Origin: Deltaproteobacteria bacterium | Lineage (GTDB): Bacteria; Myxococcota; Myxococcia; Myxococcales; 40CM-4-68-19 | DNA: 64,000 bases | Assembly (NCBI GenBank): GCA_025358085.1 | Contig: JANYKT010000126.1 | Location: 1 to 64,000 of the forward strand | Direction: 5' to 3' | Shown here: piece after piece, positions 1-7,913 of the stretch | Layout of the letters: each line of letters opens with the position of its first letter | Numbering within the stretch: position 1 is the stretch's first letter | The notes under the pieces: model-generated | The model's database searches: none | Told to the model about the DNA's origin: nothing | Seen by the model: only the letters and a program-made list of their open reading frames with translations | Translations under genes and position numbers: made by a program

Positions 1-76
1 TCCGCGTCCGTTTCAGCCGCTTGATGATGAATTGCTCCTTCTTCGTCAACTCGACTGCTGGCTCCCAACGCTTCAT
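1..76 (-). mobile_element. Partial transposase, IS1182-like (N-terminal fragment, runs off window)
   Basis: Only the first 25 codons are visible, starting at the ATG whose complement lies at 74-76 and reading leftwards off the window. The peptide begins MKRWEPAVELTKKEQFIIKR and continues with Leu-Lys-Arg-Thr-Arg. The early Leu-Thr-Lys-Lys-Glu and Ile-Ile-Lys-Arg-Leu-Lys pattern resembles the N-terminus of IS1182-type transposases as I remember them. This is a family guess from a short stretch. The terminal inverted repeat could not be placed. The gene follows the lipoprotein at 203-853 in the same direction. Confidence 0.4.
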
Positions 77-147
77 CGGTGTGCACCCTTCCGCCGCTGC
101 CGCGTGGCCTCGGCTACGGGCACCTGATCACGTCGCCGACAGCCCGT

Positions 148-171
148 CGATCCCCTGCACGCAAGGGATCG
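148..171. other. Short palindrome, 7-bp stem
   Basis: CGATCCC (148-154) pairs with GGGATCG (165-171) around a 10-nt loop. It lies between the lipoprotein stop (203) and the transposase start (76). It could be a transcription terminator for the lipoprotein or part of an IS end. There is no T-tract on either side, so neither role is secure. Confidence 0.4.
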
Positions 172-202
172 GTCTTATAGAGGATTCAGCCCGATCGTCG
201 CT

Positions 203-853
203 CTAGCGGTACTGCTGACCATTTACGTCCACGAAACCGCAGCCCGAGTGGGTGAAGTGGATCACCGCGACGCCGCTCGAACCGGCGCTCGCGCCCGAGA
301 TGTACTCTCCTTCCACCTCCACCGTCTGGCCGACGGTAAACGGGATCTCGTGCGGTAGGCCCGCCGGGTCGATACTGCTGGCGACATTGAGCGCCAGCTG
401 GACCTTGTTCGTGTCCTTGGTGGCGGCGTCGTGGATCCAGAGCACGTTGGTCAGGGTGCCGAAAGCGACTTCGTGGCTGCCGTTGCGGCCGCTGATCAGG
501 CCTTGATAGCGGGTGATCTGGACGCTGGCGCGGATGCCGGTCTTGCCCGGCCCCCGGTTGTTGCAGGCGCTGGCGGTGCAGCTGCCGTTGTCGCAGAGGC
601 CGCCGTTCCGGCAGTCGTCGCTGTTGGTGCAGCCGCCGTTCGGGGGCGGGGGGGGCGTGCAGGCGCCGCTCTTGCAAACCTGACCGTTGTGGCAATTCTT
701 GTCGGTGCTGCAGTGATTTCTCTTCTTGCGGGCGCTGTCGAGCGAGTCCGCGCTGGCGCTGGTGTCGTCGACACCGGCACCGCAGGCCGTCAAGGTCGTG
801 GCGACACAGAAGAGAAGTGCGAGGGTTGCAGCGAGAGCGCGAAAGATTTTCAT
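203..853 (-). CDS. Lipoprotein with Cys-rich EB-like modules
   Basis: Predicted secreted lipoprotein of 216 aa; function unknown. The N-terminus has Lys-Ile-Phe-Arg, a hydrophobic stretch and a lipobox LTAC with Cys24. Residues about 45-100 hold two disulfide-type repeats (pattern C-x5-C-x5-C-x4-C) separated by a PPPPP linker, a layout common in myxobacterial surface lipoproteins. The C-terminal half is beta-rich without recognised motifs. I chose the ATG at 853 because it directly precedes the signal peptide; an upstream in-frame start at 889 would put 12 residues before it. The PPPPP linker is encoded by a run of eight C (eight G on the plus strand, 648-655), which could slip during replication. 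Confidence 0.75.
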   Translation of the reverse strand: MKIFRALAATLALLFCVATTLTACGAGVDDTSASADSLDSARKKRNHCSTDKNCHNGQVCKSGACTPPPPPNGGCTNSDDCRNGGLCDNGSCTASACNNRGPGKTGIRASVQITRYQGLISGRNGSHEVAFGTLTNVLWIHDAATKDTNKVQLALNVASSIDPAGLPHEIPFTVGQTVEVEGEYISGASAGSSGVAVIHFTHSGCGFVDVNGQQYR

Positions 854-994
854 GAAGCGCACAGTGCCGACGGGATGCTTCCCACGCATCGGCCGATCAA
901 CCGAGCGGACCGCGACGCTTCGGTGCGGACAATTCGCTGCCAGGCGGGCTCCTTCAGAGCGCCGCCCGACGCGCGCAATTGCAAAAAGATTTTG

Positions 995-1363
995 CTATCG
1001 GGCAAGCACCCGCGCAGGGACCGCCGCCGACAGCGTGACATGCTCCTGCGTGCGCCGCGCCGTGCCGTCCGCGTGGAGGAGCGTGGCTTCCACGTCGCCC
1101 TCGCCGGGGGCCGCGTGCACCAGTAAGCGCAGGGTCGAAGGCGCGCCGGAAGTGCCGTACCGCAAGTCGCTGCGCTCCAGCAGCTTGCCTCCGCGCCGGA
1201 TGATCAAGTCCACCTCCACCACCTCGCCCGGCAGCGCGCGCGTGAGGTCGAGCTCGACCGTGCAGTCGCGGGGCTTGCGCAAGTGCGACCAGAGCATCAG
1301 CCCGCCCCCCAGCACCGCGACGAATCCGACGCGCAGGAGGATACCGCCACGCTCGCGGACCAA
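995..1363 (-). CDS. Small membrane-anchored hypothetical protein
   Basis: 122 aa with one N-terminal membrane segment (about residues 8-26, ILLRVGFVAVLGGGLMLW), then a soluble beta-rich domain. No family recognised. The start is a TTG directly adjacent to the stop of the upstream gene (1364), and no ATG or GTG lies further in before the membrane segment, so a coupled TTG start is the best choice. It is the last gene of the leftward mrp operon. The domain has the alternating Val/Glu pattern of an Ig-like or carbohydrate-binding fold, but that is only an impression. Confidence 0.6.
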   Translation of the reverse strand: MVRERGGILLRVGFVAVLGGGLMLWSHLRKPRDCTVELDLTRALPGEVVEVDLIIRRGGKLLERSDLRYGTSGAPSTLRLLVHAAPGEGDVEATLLHADGTARRTQEHVTLSAAVPARVLAR

Positions 1364-1792
1364 CTAATCGCCCTCGGGCTCTGAAGGGTCGGACTTCCCG
1401 GTCGCGCGCGTCTTCACTTTGGCGCGGATGGTCGGCTCGCCCGATGGCTTGAGCTGGATGCTTGCGTTCACCTCGAGCGTGACGCTGGTCAGGAGCTTCC
1501 AGATCTCGCGCTTCAGCGTCTCGCCCTCGAGGAAACGCCGCACTTCCTGCGTGACCACGCGCGCCACCTCGCCGCGGGTCCGGTCGGCCTGCGCCACCAG
1601 GAACGAGAGCGCGTCCTTGGGCAGCTTCATCTCCCCGACCAGGTTGCGGATGCCCTCTTCGGTCATGAAGAGCGCGCCCACGCCGGTGAGCACCGCGCGC
1701 TTGAAGATGTCTGGAACGATGCCGCGCTTTTCATCAGCGGCGAAGGCTTCGTCGTCGGGGCGATCGGGCGGTGGCGGATTTTCAGGAGGCAT
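1364..1792 (-). CDS. Conserved hypothetical protein, phasin-like helical
   Basis: 142 aa, Pro-rich N-terminus (residues 1-15) followed by a mostly helical region and a charged C-terminus. The central segment with Glu-Gly-Ile-Arg-Asn-Leu-Val and Ala-Gln-Ala-Asp-Arg-Thr-Arg-Gly-Glu resembles phasin or other amphipathic helical proteins, but I do not recognise a named family. The ATG at 1792 overlaps the stop of the upstream lipoprotein (TGATG), and this coupling fixes the start. A GTG one codon earlier is possible. Confidence 0.6.
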   Translation of the reverse strand: MPPENPPPPDRPDDEAFAADEKRGIVPDIFKRAVLTGVGALFMTEEGIRNLVGEMKLPKDALSFLVAQADRTRGEVARVVTQEVRRFLEGETLKREIWKLLTSVTLEVNASIQLKPSGEPTIRAKVKTRATGKSDPSEPEGD

Positions 1793-2211
1793 CACGGTCC
1801 CAGGTGAAGGGTGAAGATGAGGCTCGGCTCGTTGGAGCCGCGGCCTTGCCCGTTGGTGGCGAGCAGCCCGACCTTGACCGACTCGCCCTGCGTCACGCGG
1901 TCGAGCACAAACTCTTCGTCCACCTGCAGCGTACCCTTCTTCGTCCCCGGCGCGATGCTCTGCGCGGCGAAGAGGTCCCGCAGCGACACCGAGGCCTGCG
2001 TGTTGCCGTTGACGCGCAGGTCGAGCGCGCCGTTGTCCAGGGTGCCGGTCGGGTCGTCGAAGTCCACAGCCAAAAGGACGCGGAAGGGATCTTCCGGATG
2101 CTGGCAGTGCTGCGGATCACGGCAGCGCAGGTTCGACAGTTGGGGTCCGCCGCCGCCACAGCCCGCGGCTGCCCAAGCCGAGAAGACCAGCAGGAACGCG
2201 CGGGCTCGCAT
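1792..2211 (-). CDS. Small lipoprotein
   Basis: 139 aa with an N-terminal signal and lipobox (Ala-Ala-Gly-Cys18) followed by a Gly run typical of a flexible tether. The rest is a single small beta-rich domain containing two Cys (RCRDPQHCQHP) that may form a disulfide. Function unknown. The ATG at 2211 begins the signal peptide; an in-frame start four codons upstream is possible. It lies 15 nt after the mrp stop and overlaps the next gene by one base, so it is part of the mrp transcript. Confidence 0.65.
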   Translation of the reverse strand: MRARAFLLVFSAWAAAGCGGGGPQLSNLRCRDPQHCQHPEDPFRVLLAVDFDDPTGTLDNGALDLRVNGNTQASVSLRDLFAAQSIAPGTKKGTLQVDEEFVLDRVTQGESVKVGLLATNGQGRGSNEPSLIFTLHLGP

Positions 2212-2226
2212 AGGCGCAAGCATAGC

Positions 2227-3324
2227 TCACGACTTCTTGCCGAGCTGCACCAGCGGCTTCGCCTGCCCTCCGCGCGGGACAGCGGACAGGTTCGCCACCG
2301 CGACCCGGTCTGCGATGTTTTGCGCGATGCGGATGAGCGCCTGCGATTCGGCCAGTTCCGGGTGATCGGCGACCACCGGCTTGCCCTCGTCGCCGCCGAT
2401 GCGAATCGCAAGATTGATCGGCACCCGGCCGAGGAACGGCACCGCCAGCTTTTGCGCGGCCTGCTCGGCGCCACCCTTGGAGAAAATATCCGTCTCCTTC
2501 TGGCAGTGCGGGCAAACGAAGCCGCTCATGTTCTCGATGAAGCCCAGCACCGGAATCGAGACCTTGTCGAACATGGACTTGGCCTTGATGGCATCGGCCA
2601 GCGCGACATCCTGCGGCGTGGTCACGATCACCGCGCCGCTGACCGACACTTGTTGCGCGATGGTGAGCTGGATGTCGCCGGTGCCCGGCGGCAGGTCCAG
2701 CACGAGATAGTCGAGCTCGCCCCAGCGGACATCGCGCAGCAGCTGGATGAGCGCGCCGTGCAGCATGGGCCCGCGCCAGATCATTGCCTGGTCAGGGTCG
2801 ACGAAGAAGCCGATCGAGATCACGCCGACGCCGTGCGCTCGCAGCGGCTCGACTGTCTTGCCGTCGGCGCTCGATGGCTTGGCGCCGAAGAGGCCCATCA
2901 TCAGTGGGATCGACGGACCATAGATGTCGGCGTCGAGCAGGCCGACCCGAGCCCCCATCTGCGCGAGCGCAACCGCGATGTTGGCGCTGACGGTGCTCTT
3001 GCCGACGCCGCCCTTGCCGCTGCCGACCAGGATGACGTTCTTGACGCCCGGGACCAGATCGGGCCCCTGCCCCTTGGCTGGCGAGCGGCGGACGTCGCTG
3101 GTGAACGCAACCTCAACTCTTGAAGCACCCTTCACCGCGGCCCGCACCGATGCGTCGAGCGCGGCCTTGTGGGGCGAGGCGGGCGTGGGCAGCTCGATGG
3201 TGACGCGGACGGCGTCGCCCGGAAGCATCTCGACGCCCCGGACCATGGCGACCTCGCCGAGGGTGCGGCCAGAGGACGGGTCGCGTACGTCTTTGAGTGC
3301 CGAGAGGATGTCGTCGGAAGTCAT
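2227..3324 (-). CDS. apbC: Mrp/NBP35-family Fe-S cluster carrier ATPase
   Basis: 365 aa cytoplasmic P-loop ATPase that carries [4Fe-4S] clusters to apoproteins. Residues 1-80 form the MIP18 (DUF59) domain. The deviant Walker A motif GSGKGGVGKST sits at 101-111, followed by the switch DADIYGPSIP. A CPHC pair near residue 255 is the expected cluster-bridging motif between two subunits. Length and domain order match ApbC/Mrp of proteobacteria. It starts with ATG 35 nt downstream of the amidohydrolase gene and leads a run of small lipoprotein and hypothetical genes whose link to Fe-S assembly is not obvious. Confidence 0.95.
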   Translation of the reverse strand: MTSDDILSALKDVRDPSSGRTLGEVAMVRGVEMLPGDAVRVTIELPTPASPHKAALDASVRAAVKGASRVEVAFTSDVRRSPAKGQGPDLVPGVKNVILVGSGKGGVGKSTVSANIAVALAQMGARVGLLDADIYGPSIPLMMGLFGAKPSSADGKTVEPLRAHGVGVISIGFFVDPDQAMIWRGPMLHGALIQLLRDVRWGELDYLVLDLPPGTGDIQLTIAQQVSVSGAVIVTTPQDVALADAIKAKSMFDKVSIPVLGFIENMSGFVCPHCQKETDIFSKGGAEQAAQKLAVPFLGRVPINLAIRIGGDEGKPVVADHPELAESQALIRIAQNIADRVAVANLSAVPRGGQAKPLVQLGKKS

Positions 3325-3358
3325 GGGCGCGCATAGATGCGCGGGGGCACCCGCGGTG

Positions 3359-5017
3359 TCAATGCGGGAGTGGCTGCGTCCGCGCGCCGTTTCCAGTAGT
3401 GAGCGGCGCGGTATGCAGGGGCCGCGGCGGAGTGTGCAACAGCGGCCGGCCGGGACGCTCGCGGGTCATCTTCCCGCTCTCCAGCACGAAGCGTCCGTTG
3501 ACCAGCACATGCACGATGCCTTCGGAGTACGCGAGCGGCTGCTCGAAGGTAGCGACGTCTCGAATCACCGCCGGATCGAAGACCGCGAGGTCCGCTTTCA
3601 TGCCTGCGCGCAGCACGCCGCGGTCCTGCAGGTTCAGCCGCCGTGCCGGCAGCGAGGTCATCTTCCGCACGGCTTCCTCGAGTGAAAAGAGCCTGAGGTC
3701 GCGCGCGTAATGTCCGAGCACCCGCGGCATCGCCCCGAACGCCCGCGGGTGCGCGCTGCCCTCTTGCGCGAGCTTCCCGTCGAGCCCGCGCGCGCCGTAG
3801 TCCAGGTCGAACGCCACCCACGGCTGCCGCATGGCCAGCTGCACGTCATCCTCGGACATGCCAAAGCGCGCGACGCCGATGTTGTCGCGGTCCGCGGCCA
3901 CCAGATCCATCAAGGCATTCTCCGGCGAGACGCCCAGCTCCCGCGCGACCGCGTCCAGCCGCTTGCCGAGATGCCTGCGCAGCTTTGGATCGACGCAGCT
4001 GATCAGTAATATATTCTCTGGCGTAAAACCCTCTTTCGATAACTCTTCGATAATCCGGGCGCGGTCCTTCGGGTCTCGCAACCGGGCCAACATCGCGTCG
4101 GTGCCGCCGGCATGCGCCCAGTCAGGGATGCTCGCCCCCAGACCGTTGGCGCTGGCGATGTACGGATACATGTCGGCGGTCACGTCGAGGCCGCCCGCGC
4201 GCGCAGATTCGATAAGTTCGACAACCTCCTTCATCCGCCCCCACTGCGACTTGCCAGACACTTTCAGGTGCCAGATCTCGACCGGAATCTTCGCTTCGCG
4301 CCCGATGGCAAAGGCTTCCTGCAGCGCCTCGTCGATCTTCTTTCCTTCGCTGCGCAGGTGGGTCGCATAGAGACCGCCGTGCCGCGCCGCCACCTGCGCC
4401 AGCGCGATGAGCTCTGGCGTCTTCGCATACGAGCCCGGCTGGTAGATGAGCGCGCTCGACACGCCGAATGCGCCCTGCCGCATCGCCTGCTCCACCAGCG
4501 CCTGCATGGCTCGCAGCTGTTTGGCGTCCGGCTGGACGTCGCCCAGGCCGAGCACGATTCCGCGCACCTGCGCCGCGCCCACCAGCACGCCCACGTTGAT
4601 GGCCGGCCGCGCCCGGCGCAGCCGCCAAAAGTATCCTTTGAGATCGGTCCAATCGATTCGCAAGCCGTACTTGCGCAGCCAGTCCTGGTTCTCCTTGATC
4701 CACATCGCGTTCATCGGCGCCGGGGAGACGCCTTCGCCGGTCAGCTCGCTGGTGATGCCCTGGCGAATCTTCGACTCGGCCCGGTTGTCGACCAGGAGAT
4801 TCAACTCCGACTGGCCGAGCAGGTCGATGAATCCCGGCGAGACCACCAGGTCGTGCAGGTCGACCGTTCTTCGCGAGCGCGCATGGGACAGATCGCCGAC
4901 CGCGGCGATGTGATCGCCGATGATGCCCACGTCGGCGCGGAACCAGGGCGCGCCGGTGCCGTCGATGACGCGGCCGTGCAGCAGCAGGAGATCGAAGACC
5001 AGCGCGAGCAGCATCAT
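3359..5017 (-). CDS. D-aminoacylase-type amidohydrolase
   Basis: 552 aa member of the N-acyl-D-amino-acid deacylase branch of the amidohydrolase superfamily, which hydrolyses N-acylated D-amino acids or dipeptides. It opens with the beta-domain pattern HGRVIDGTGAPW and PGFID. Where most members carry the HxH metal pair, this one reads DLLGQSE, and the usual GNCG metal cysteine is replaced by TGEG. The later ligands THLRSE and IWHLK are present, as is the acidic FDLDYGA. This fits a mononuclear subtype. The C-terminal 30 residues are Pro/Arg-rich. The start ATG overlaps the stop of the RtcA-like gene by 4 nt (ATGA). Substrate unknown. Confidence 0.85.
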   Translation of the reverse strand: MMLLALVFDLLLLHGRVIDGTGAPWFRADVGIIGDHIAAVGDLSHARSRRTVDLHDLVVSPGFIDLLGQSELNLLVDNRAESKIRQGITSELTGEGVSPAPMNAMWIKENQDWLRKYGLRIDWTDLKGYFWRLRRARPAINVGVLVGAAQVRGIVLGLGDVQPDAKQLRAMQALVEQAMRQGAFGVSSALIYQPGSYAKTPELIALAQVAARHGGLYATHLRSEGKKIDEALQEAFAIGREAKIPVEIWHLKVSGKSQWGRMKEVVELIESARAGGLDVTADMYPYIASANGLGASIPDWAHAGGTDAMLARLRDPKDRARIIEELSKEGFTPENILLISCVDPKLRRHLGKRLDAVARELGVSPENALMDLVAADRDNIGVARFGMSEDDVQLAMRQPWVAFDLDYGARGLDGKLAQEGSAHPRAFGAMPRVLGHYARDLRLFSLEEAVRKMTSLPARRLNLQDRGVLRAGMKADLAVFDPAVIRDVATFEQPLAYSEGIVHVLVNGRFVLESGKMTRERPGRPLLHTPPRPLHTAPLTTGNGARTQPLPH

Positions 5018-6114
5018 GACACTGCCGGCGCGACCACCACCACGCCCTCTTCGCCGAGCGGCCCGTCCACCACCGCGCGCACCGGCAGCATGCGGCGGGC
5101 CAGGGTGGCGAGCGAGACCATCCCCTCGGTGACTTCACTGGTGGTGTAGTGGCAGGTCGGCGGCGGGCCGGCGCGCGCGCCCAGCCCGGCGGCGCAGAGG
5201 ATGGACGGCAGCAGGAGCCGCTCGGCGGTGCGCGCGTCGAGTGCCGCGCGGCGCGCGAGGAAGCGGCCAATCTTCTCGGCCACCCTCTCCCCCGCCAGCG
5301 AGATGGAAGGGGTGGCGTGCAGCACCGCTGGTACGCCGCCCCCGGGGCCCAGCGCCGACGAGGAGACGATGGAACGCTCGAACTCGGCCAGCGCGGTGAC
5401 CGCCCAGCGGCCGCGGGTCTGCGCGCCGGTCGGCAGCGGCAAGGGAACGCGCTCGGCCTCTGCCCTGACGCCGCTCTTGCGCAACGTGCGCGCAGCCTGC
5501 TCGGCCGCGGCCACCGCCTCGTCGCGGTTGCTGCCCGCCGTGGCCACCACCACGGTGACCTGCCGCAAGAGCCCCCGGTGCACCAGGTGCAGCGGAGTCA
5601 GCGCCGGCGCGGGATCGAGCTTTGCCACCATGACGCCCTGGTCGCCATCGAAGCCCGCCTCGAGCAGTTCGAGCCTCACCCTCAGTCCCAGCTGCTCCGC
5701 GACCGGCGCCCACGCGAGCCGGAGCTCGTGAAAGGTCGGCGAGCCCTCGCAATGGTTCGGACCGTTCAGGCGCAGCTCGCTGGGTCGGCCCAGCAAAGCC
5801 AGCGGCCACGACAGCGTCCAGAGCGCGCGCGCCACCGCGCCGGGCTCGCGCAGGTCGAGCATGTGAAGCCCTGCGCGCGCGTGCGCGAGGGAAAGCTCGA
5901 TGGGCCCGTCGCGCGTCAGCAGCTCGCGCGCAGCATCCACCGCCTGCGGGGTCACGCCTTCCCCCAGCCGCACCGCCGCCATCACCAGCGCGGCGTCAGC
6001 GCCCGAGAGCGGGCCCACCAGCCGCAGCGGCACGCCCGTCGCCAGCGCGAGGCCGAGCGCGCCGTCGAGCAGGAGCTGCACGGGGGCCTCGCCAAGCTCG
6101 ACCGGGGGTCGCAT
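5014..6114 (-). CDS. RtcA-like RNA 3'-phosphate cyclase homologue, probably inactive
   Basis: 366 aa with the RtcA fold pattern: a central PSELRLNGPNHCEGSPTFHE block, an insert-domain-like middle, and a C-terminal CHYTTSEVTEG then LPVRAVVDGPLGEEG block. RtcA cyclises RNA 3'-phosphates through adenylation of a catalytic His found in a T-x-H-L-x-T-N segment. Aligned by eye, that position here is Gly (TEGMVSLATLARRMLP). The N-terminal GEGGGQ-LR signature is also degraded to LDGALGLALATG. I therefore infer a pseudoenzyme or RNA-end binding protein. It begins one base before the stop of the radical SAM gene and overlaps the amidohydrolase. No rtcB or rtcR is visible. Confidence 0.75.
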   Translation of the reverse strand: MRPPVELGEAPVQLLLDGALGLALATGVPLRLVGPLSGADAALVMAAVRLGEGVTPQAVDAARELLTRDGPIELSLAHARAGLHMLDLREPGAVARALWTLSWPLALLGRPSELRLNGPNHCEGSPTFHELRLAWAPVAEQLGLRVRLELLEAGFDGDQGVMVAKLDPAPALTPLHLVHRGLLRQVTVVVATAGSNRDEAVAAAEQAARTLRKSGVRAEAERVPLPLPTGAQTRGRWAVTALAEFERSIVSSSALGPGGGVPAVLHATPSISLAGERVAEKIGRFLARRAALDARTAERLLLPSILCAAGLGARAGPPPTCHYTTSEVTEGMVSLATLARRMLPVRAVVDGPLGEEGVVVVAPAVS

Positions 6115-7070
6115 TCAATTCCGGACTGTAGCGATAAGATCAGGTTGCGCAATGGACAGCTCGAGCGGCCGTCCGTCCATCAACAAATTTCGCAGGCCGG
6201 CGCGTCGCGCGAGCAACAGAGCCGACTGCACCTCGGCAGGCTGCGCCGCGCGCGCCAGGATGGGGAAGAGGCTCGCCTGGTAGACGGGTCGATACTGGGA
6301 CATGACGTTCATCCACAGCGCAGGCGAGATGGCGGCGAGCAGCGGCATCAGGCGGGCAGGCGCGGCGGCCTCGTACGGTAGCACCAGGTGGCGCACCAGC
6401 AAGCCGCGCACGGCCAGCTCTCCGTCGAGCTCGAGATCGCCGACCTGCCGGTGCATCTCGCGCAGGCCCTCGTCGAGCGCAAAGGTGTAGTCGCGGCAGC
6501 CCGACAGCGCGAACGCGGTCTCATCGTCGCCGTACTTCGCATCGGGCAGATACACATCCACCACGCCCTCGAGCAGGCGCAGCGCCTCCAGGCTTTCGTA
6601 GCCACCGCAGTTCCACACCACCGGCAGTGAAAAGCCGTGGACCGCGGCGCGCGCGAGGCCGACAGGAGCGCGGGCAGCACATGCGTGGGCGTCGCGAAAT
6701 TGACGTTGGCCGCGCCCTGCCTCTGGAAATCGAGCAAGAGCCCCGCGAGCCCCTCTTCAGAAGTTGGGATCAGCTGGCGCCTCTCGAGGGAAAAATCGAA
6801 GGTCTCGCAGTACCGGCAGGCAAGGTTGCAGCCGCCGATGAGGATCAAGCCCGACCCGCGGCGCGCGGAGCTGCTGCTGCCCACCAGAACTGTCTCCTCG
6901 CCAAAGTGCACGCCAGCGCCCACGAGATAGAGTCCGTCGCCTTCGGTGCAGCGGCCGGCTGGCCCGCGGGTGCGATCCACCAGGCAGTCGTGCGCGCAGA
7001 GATCGCAGCGCGCGTAGTGGGCGCGGGCCTCGTCGGCGCGCAGGCGCAGCTCGGCCGGCGAGAGGTTCAC
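6115..7070 (-). pseudogene. PflX-like radical SAM protein with a one-base frameshift
   Basis: The gene starts at a GTG (7070) overlapping the SDR stop by 4 nt and reads through an N-terminal Cys pair (CDLCAHDC) and the radical SAM motif CNLACRYCETF. It is then in the wrong frame from about 6655 onward. The remainder, in the other frame, carries the expected NCGGYESLEALRLL and PDAKYGDDETA segments down to the stop at 6115. The total of 956 nt is one short of a multiple of three, so a single lost base in the GC run near 6650-6660 explains it. The family resembles pyruvate-formate-lyase activase relatives (PflX, COG1313) of unknown substrate. It may be a real inactivation or an assembly error. 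Confidence 0.8.
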
Positions 7071-7840
7071 TCGACGGCCTTGACCTGTCCGCGCGGCACC
7101 ACCAGGAGGGCGCCTCCAGACACGGAGAGCGTCTGCCCCAGCACGTGCCCCGACGCATCGGAAGCCAGGTACAGCACCGCATTGACGATGTCGTCCACTT
7201 CGGCGACGCGCTTGTTCGGCAGCGTCGGAATCATGACCGGACCGATGCGCTGCAGGGCCTGTTCGGCCATCTGGGTGCGGACCCAACCCGGCGAGACCAG
7301 GTTGACCCTGACTTGTGGCGCGAGCTCGACCGCGAGCGACATCATCATCGACTGAAGCGCCCCTTTCGAGGCCGCGTAGTGCGAGTGGCGCGCCTCGCCG
7401 CGCTCGCCGGCGGTGCTCCCGATGAGCACCACGCAGCCCTTCGGCCGCAGCGCGGGAACCAGCTCGCGCACGAGGTAGAAGGCGCTGAAAGTATTCACCC
7501 GGAACATCTCCTCGAGCGTCTCGGCAGACAGCGTCTCGATGGGTCCCGCGTTCCAGATGCCGGCCGAGTGGACGAAGAGGTCGACCTTGCCCAGCGAGTC
7601 GCGCGCGTACTTGGCCAGGTCCATGCAGCCCTGCTCGGTGCTGAGACTGGCCCGGAAGGGAAATCCTGCGCCCGCAAACCGCGCCGCAAGCGACCTCGCT
7701 TCCGGCGCGTGCGTCTTGTACTGGAGCACGACGCGCATGCCCTGCTGCAGCAGCGCCTCGGCGATGCCGCAACCGATTCCGGACGAAGCGCCCGTCACGA
7801 GAGCAGCGCGGCCCTTCAGGTCAGGATAGAGAGCTTGCAT
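7067..7840 (-). CDS. Short-chain dehydrogenase/reductase
   Basis: 257 aa NAD(P)-dependent oxidoreductase. The cofactor motif TGASSGIG lies at residues 16-23, with Asn116, Ser142, Tyr155 and Lys159 making the classical SDR tetrad (HSHYAASKGAL around Tyr155). Substrate cannot be read from sequence. The ATG at 7840 starts the conserved domain; an in-frame extension of 73 residues would run through the divergent sigma-factor gene and is unlikely. It heads the leftward operon. The start region is shared with the promoter region of the rightward ECF sigma gene. Confidence 0.85.
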   Translation of the reverse strand: MQALYPDLKGRAALVTGASSGIGCGIAEALLQQGMRVVLQYKTHAPEARSLAARFAGAGFPFRASLSTEQGCMDLAKYARDSLGKVDLFVHSAGIWNAGPIETLSAETLEEMFRVNTFSAFYLVRELVPALRPKGCVVLIGSTAGERGEARHSHYAASKGALQSMMMSLAVELAPQVRVNLVSPGWVRTQMAEQALQRIGPVMIPTLPNKRVAEVDDIVNAVLYLASDASGHVLGQTLSVSGGALLVVPRGQVKAVE

Positions 7841-7913
7841 GGTGCGGTGGAGCCTAAGGCTTTTCTTTCTTTGCAACGTGAAATACTGCCGCAAACTTCG
7901 CGTAGCAGCTTGC

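Noticed and set aside
1771-3123. 450-codon plus-strand frame opposite mrp
   Set aside because: Mrp/ApbC motifs on the other strand are unambiguous; this frame has no domain and an unusual composition.
3321-3821. Arg-rich frame opposite or overlapping the amidohydrolase C-terminus
   Set aside because: It is out of frame with a gene whose conserved blocks continue through this region, so it is a shadow.
7839-7913. Extended N-terminus of the ECF sigma factor from an ATG at 7839
   Set aside because: It would overlap the SDR start codon and remove any promoter space for two divergent genes; sigma homology starts later.
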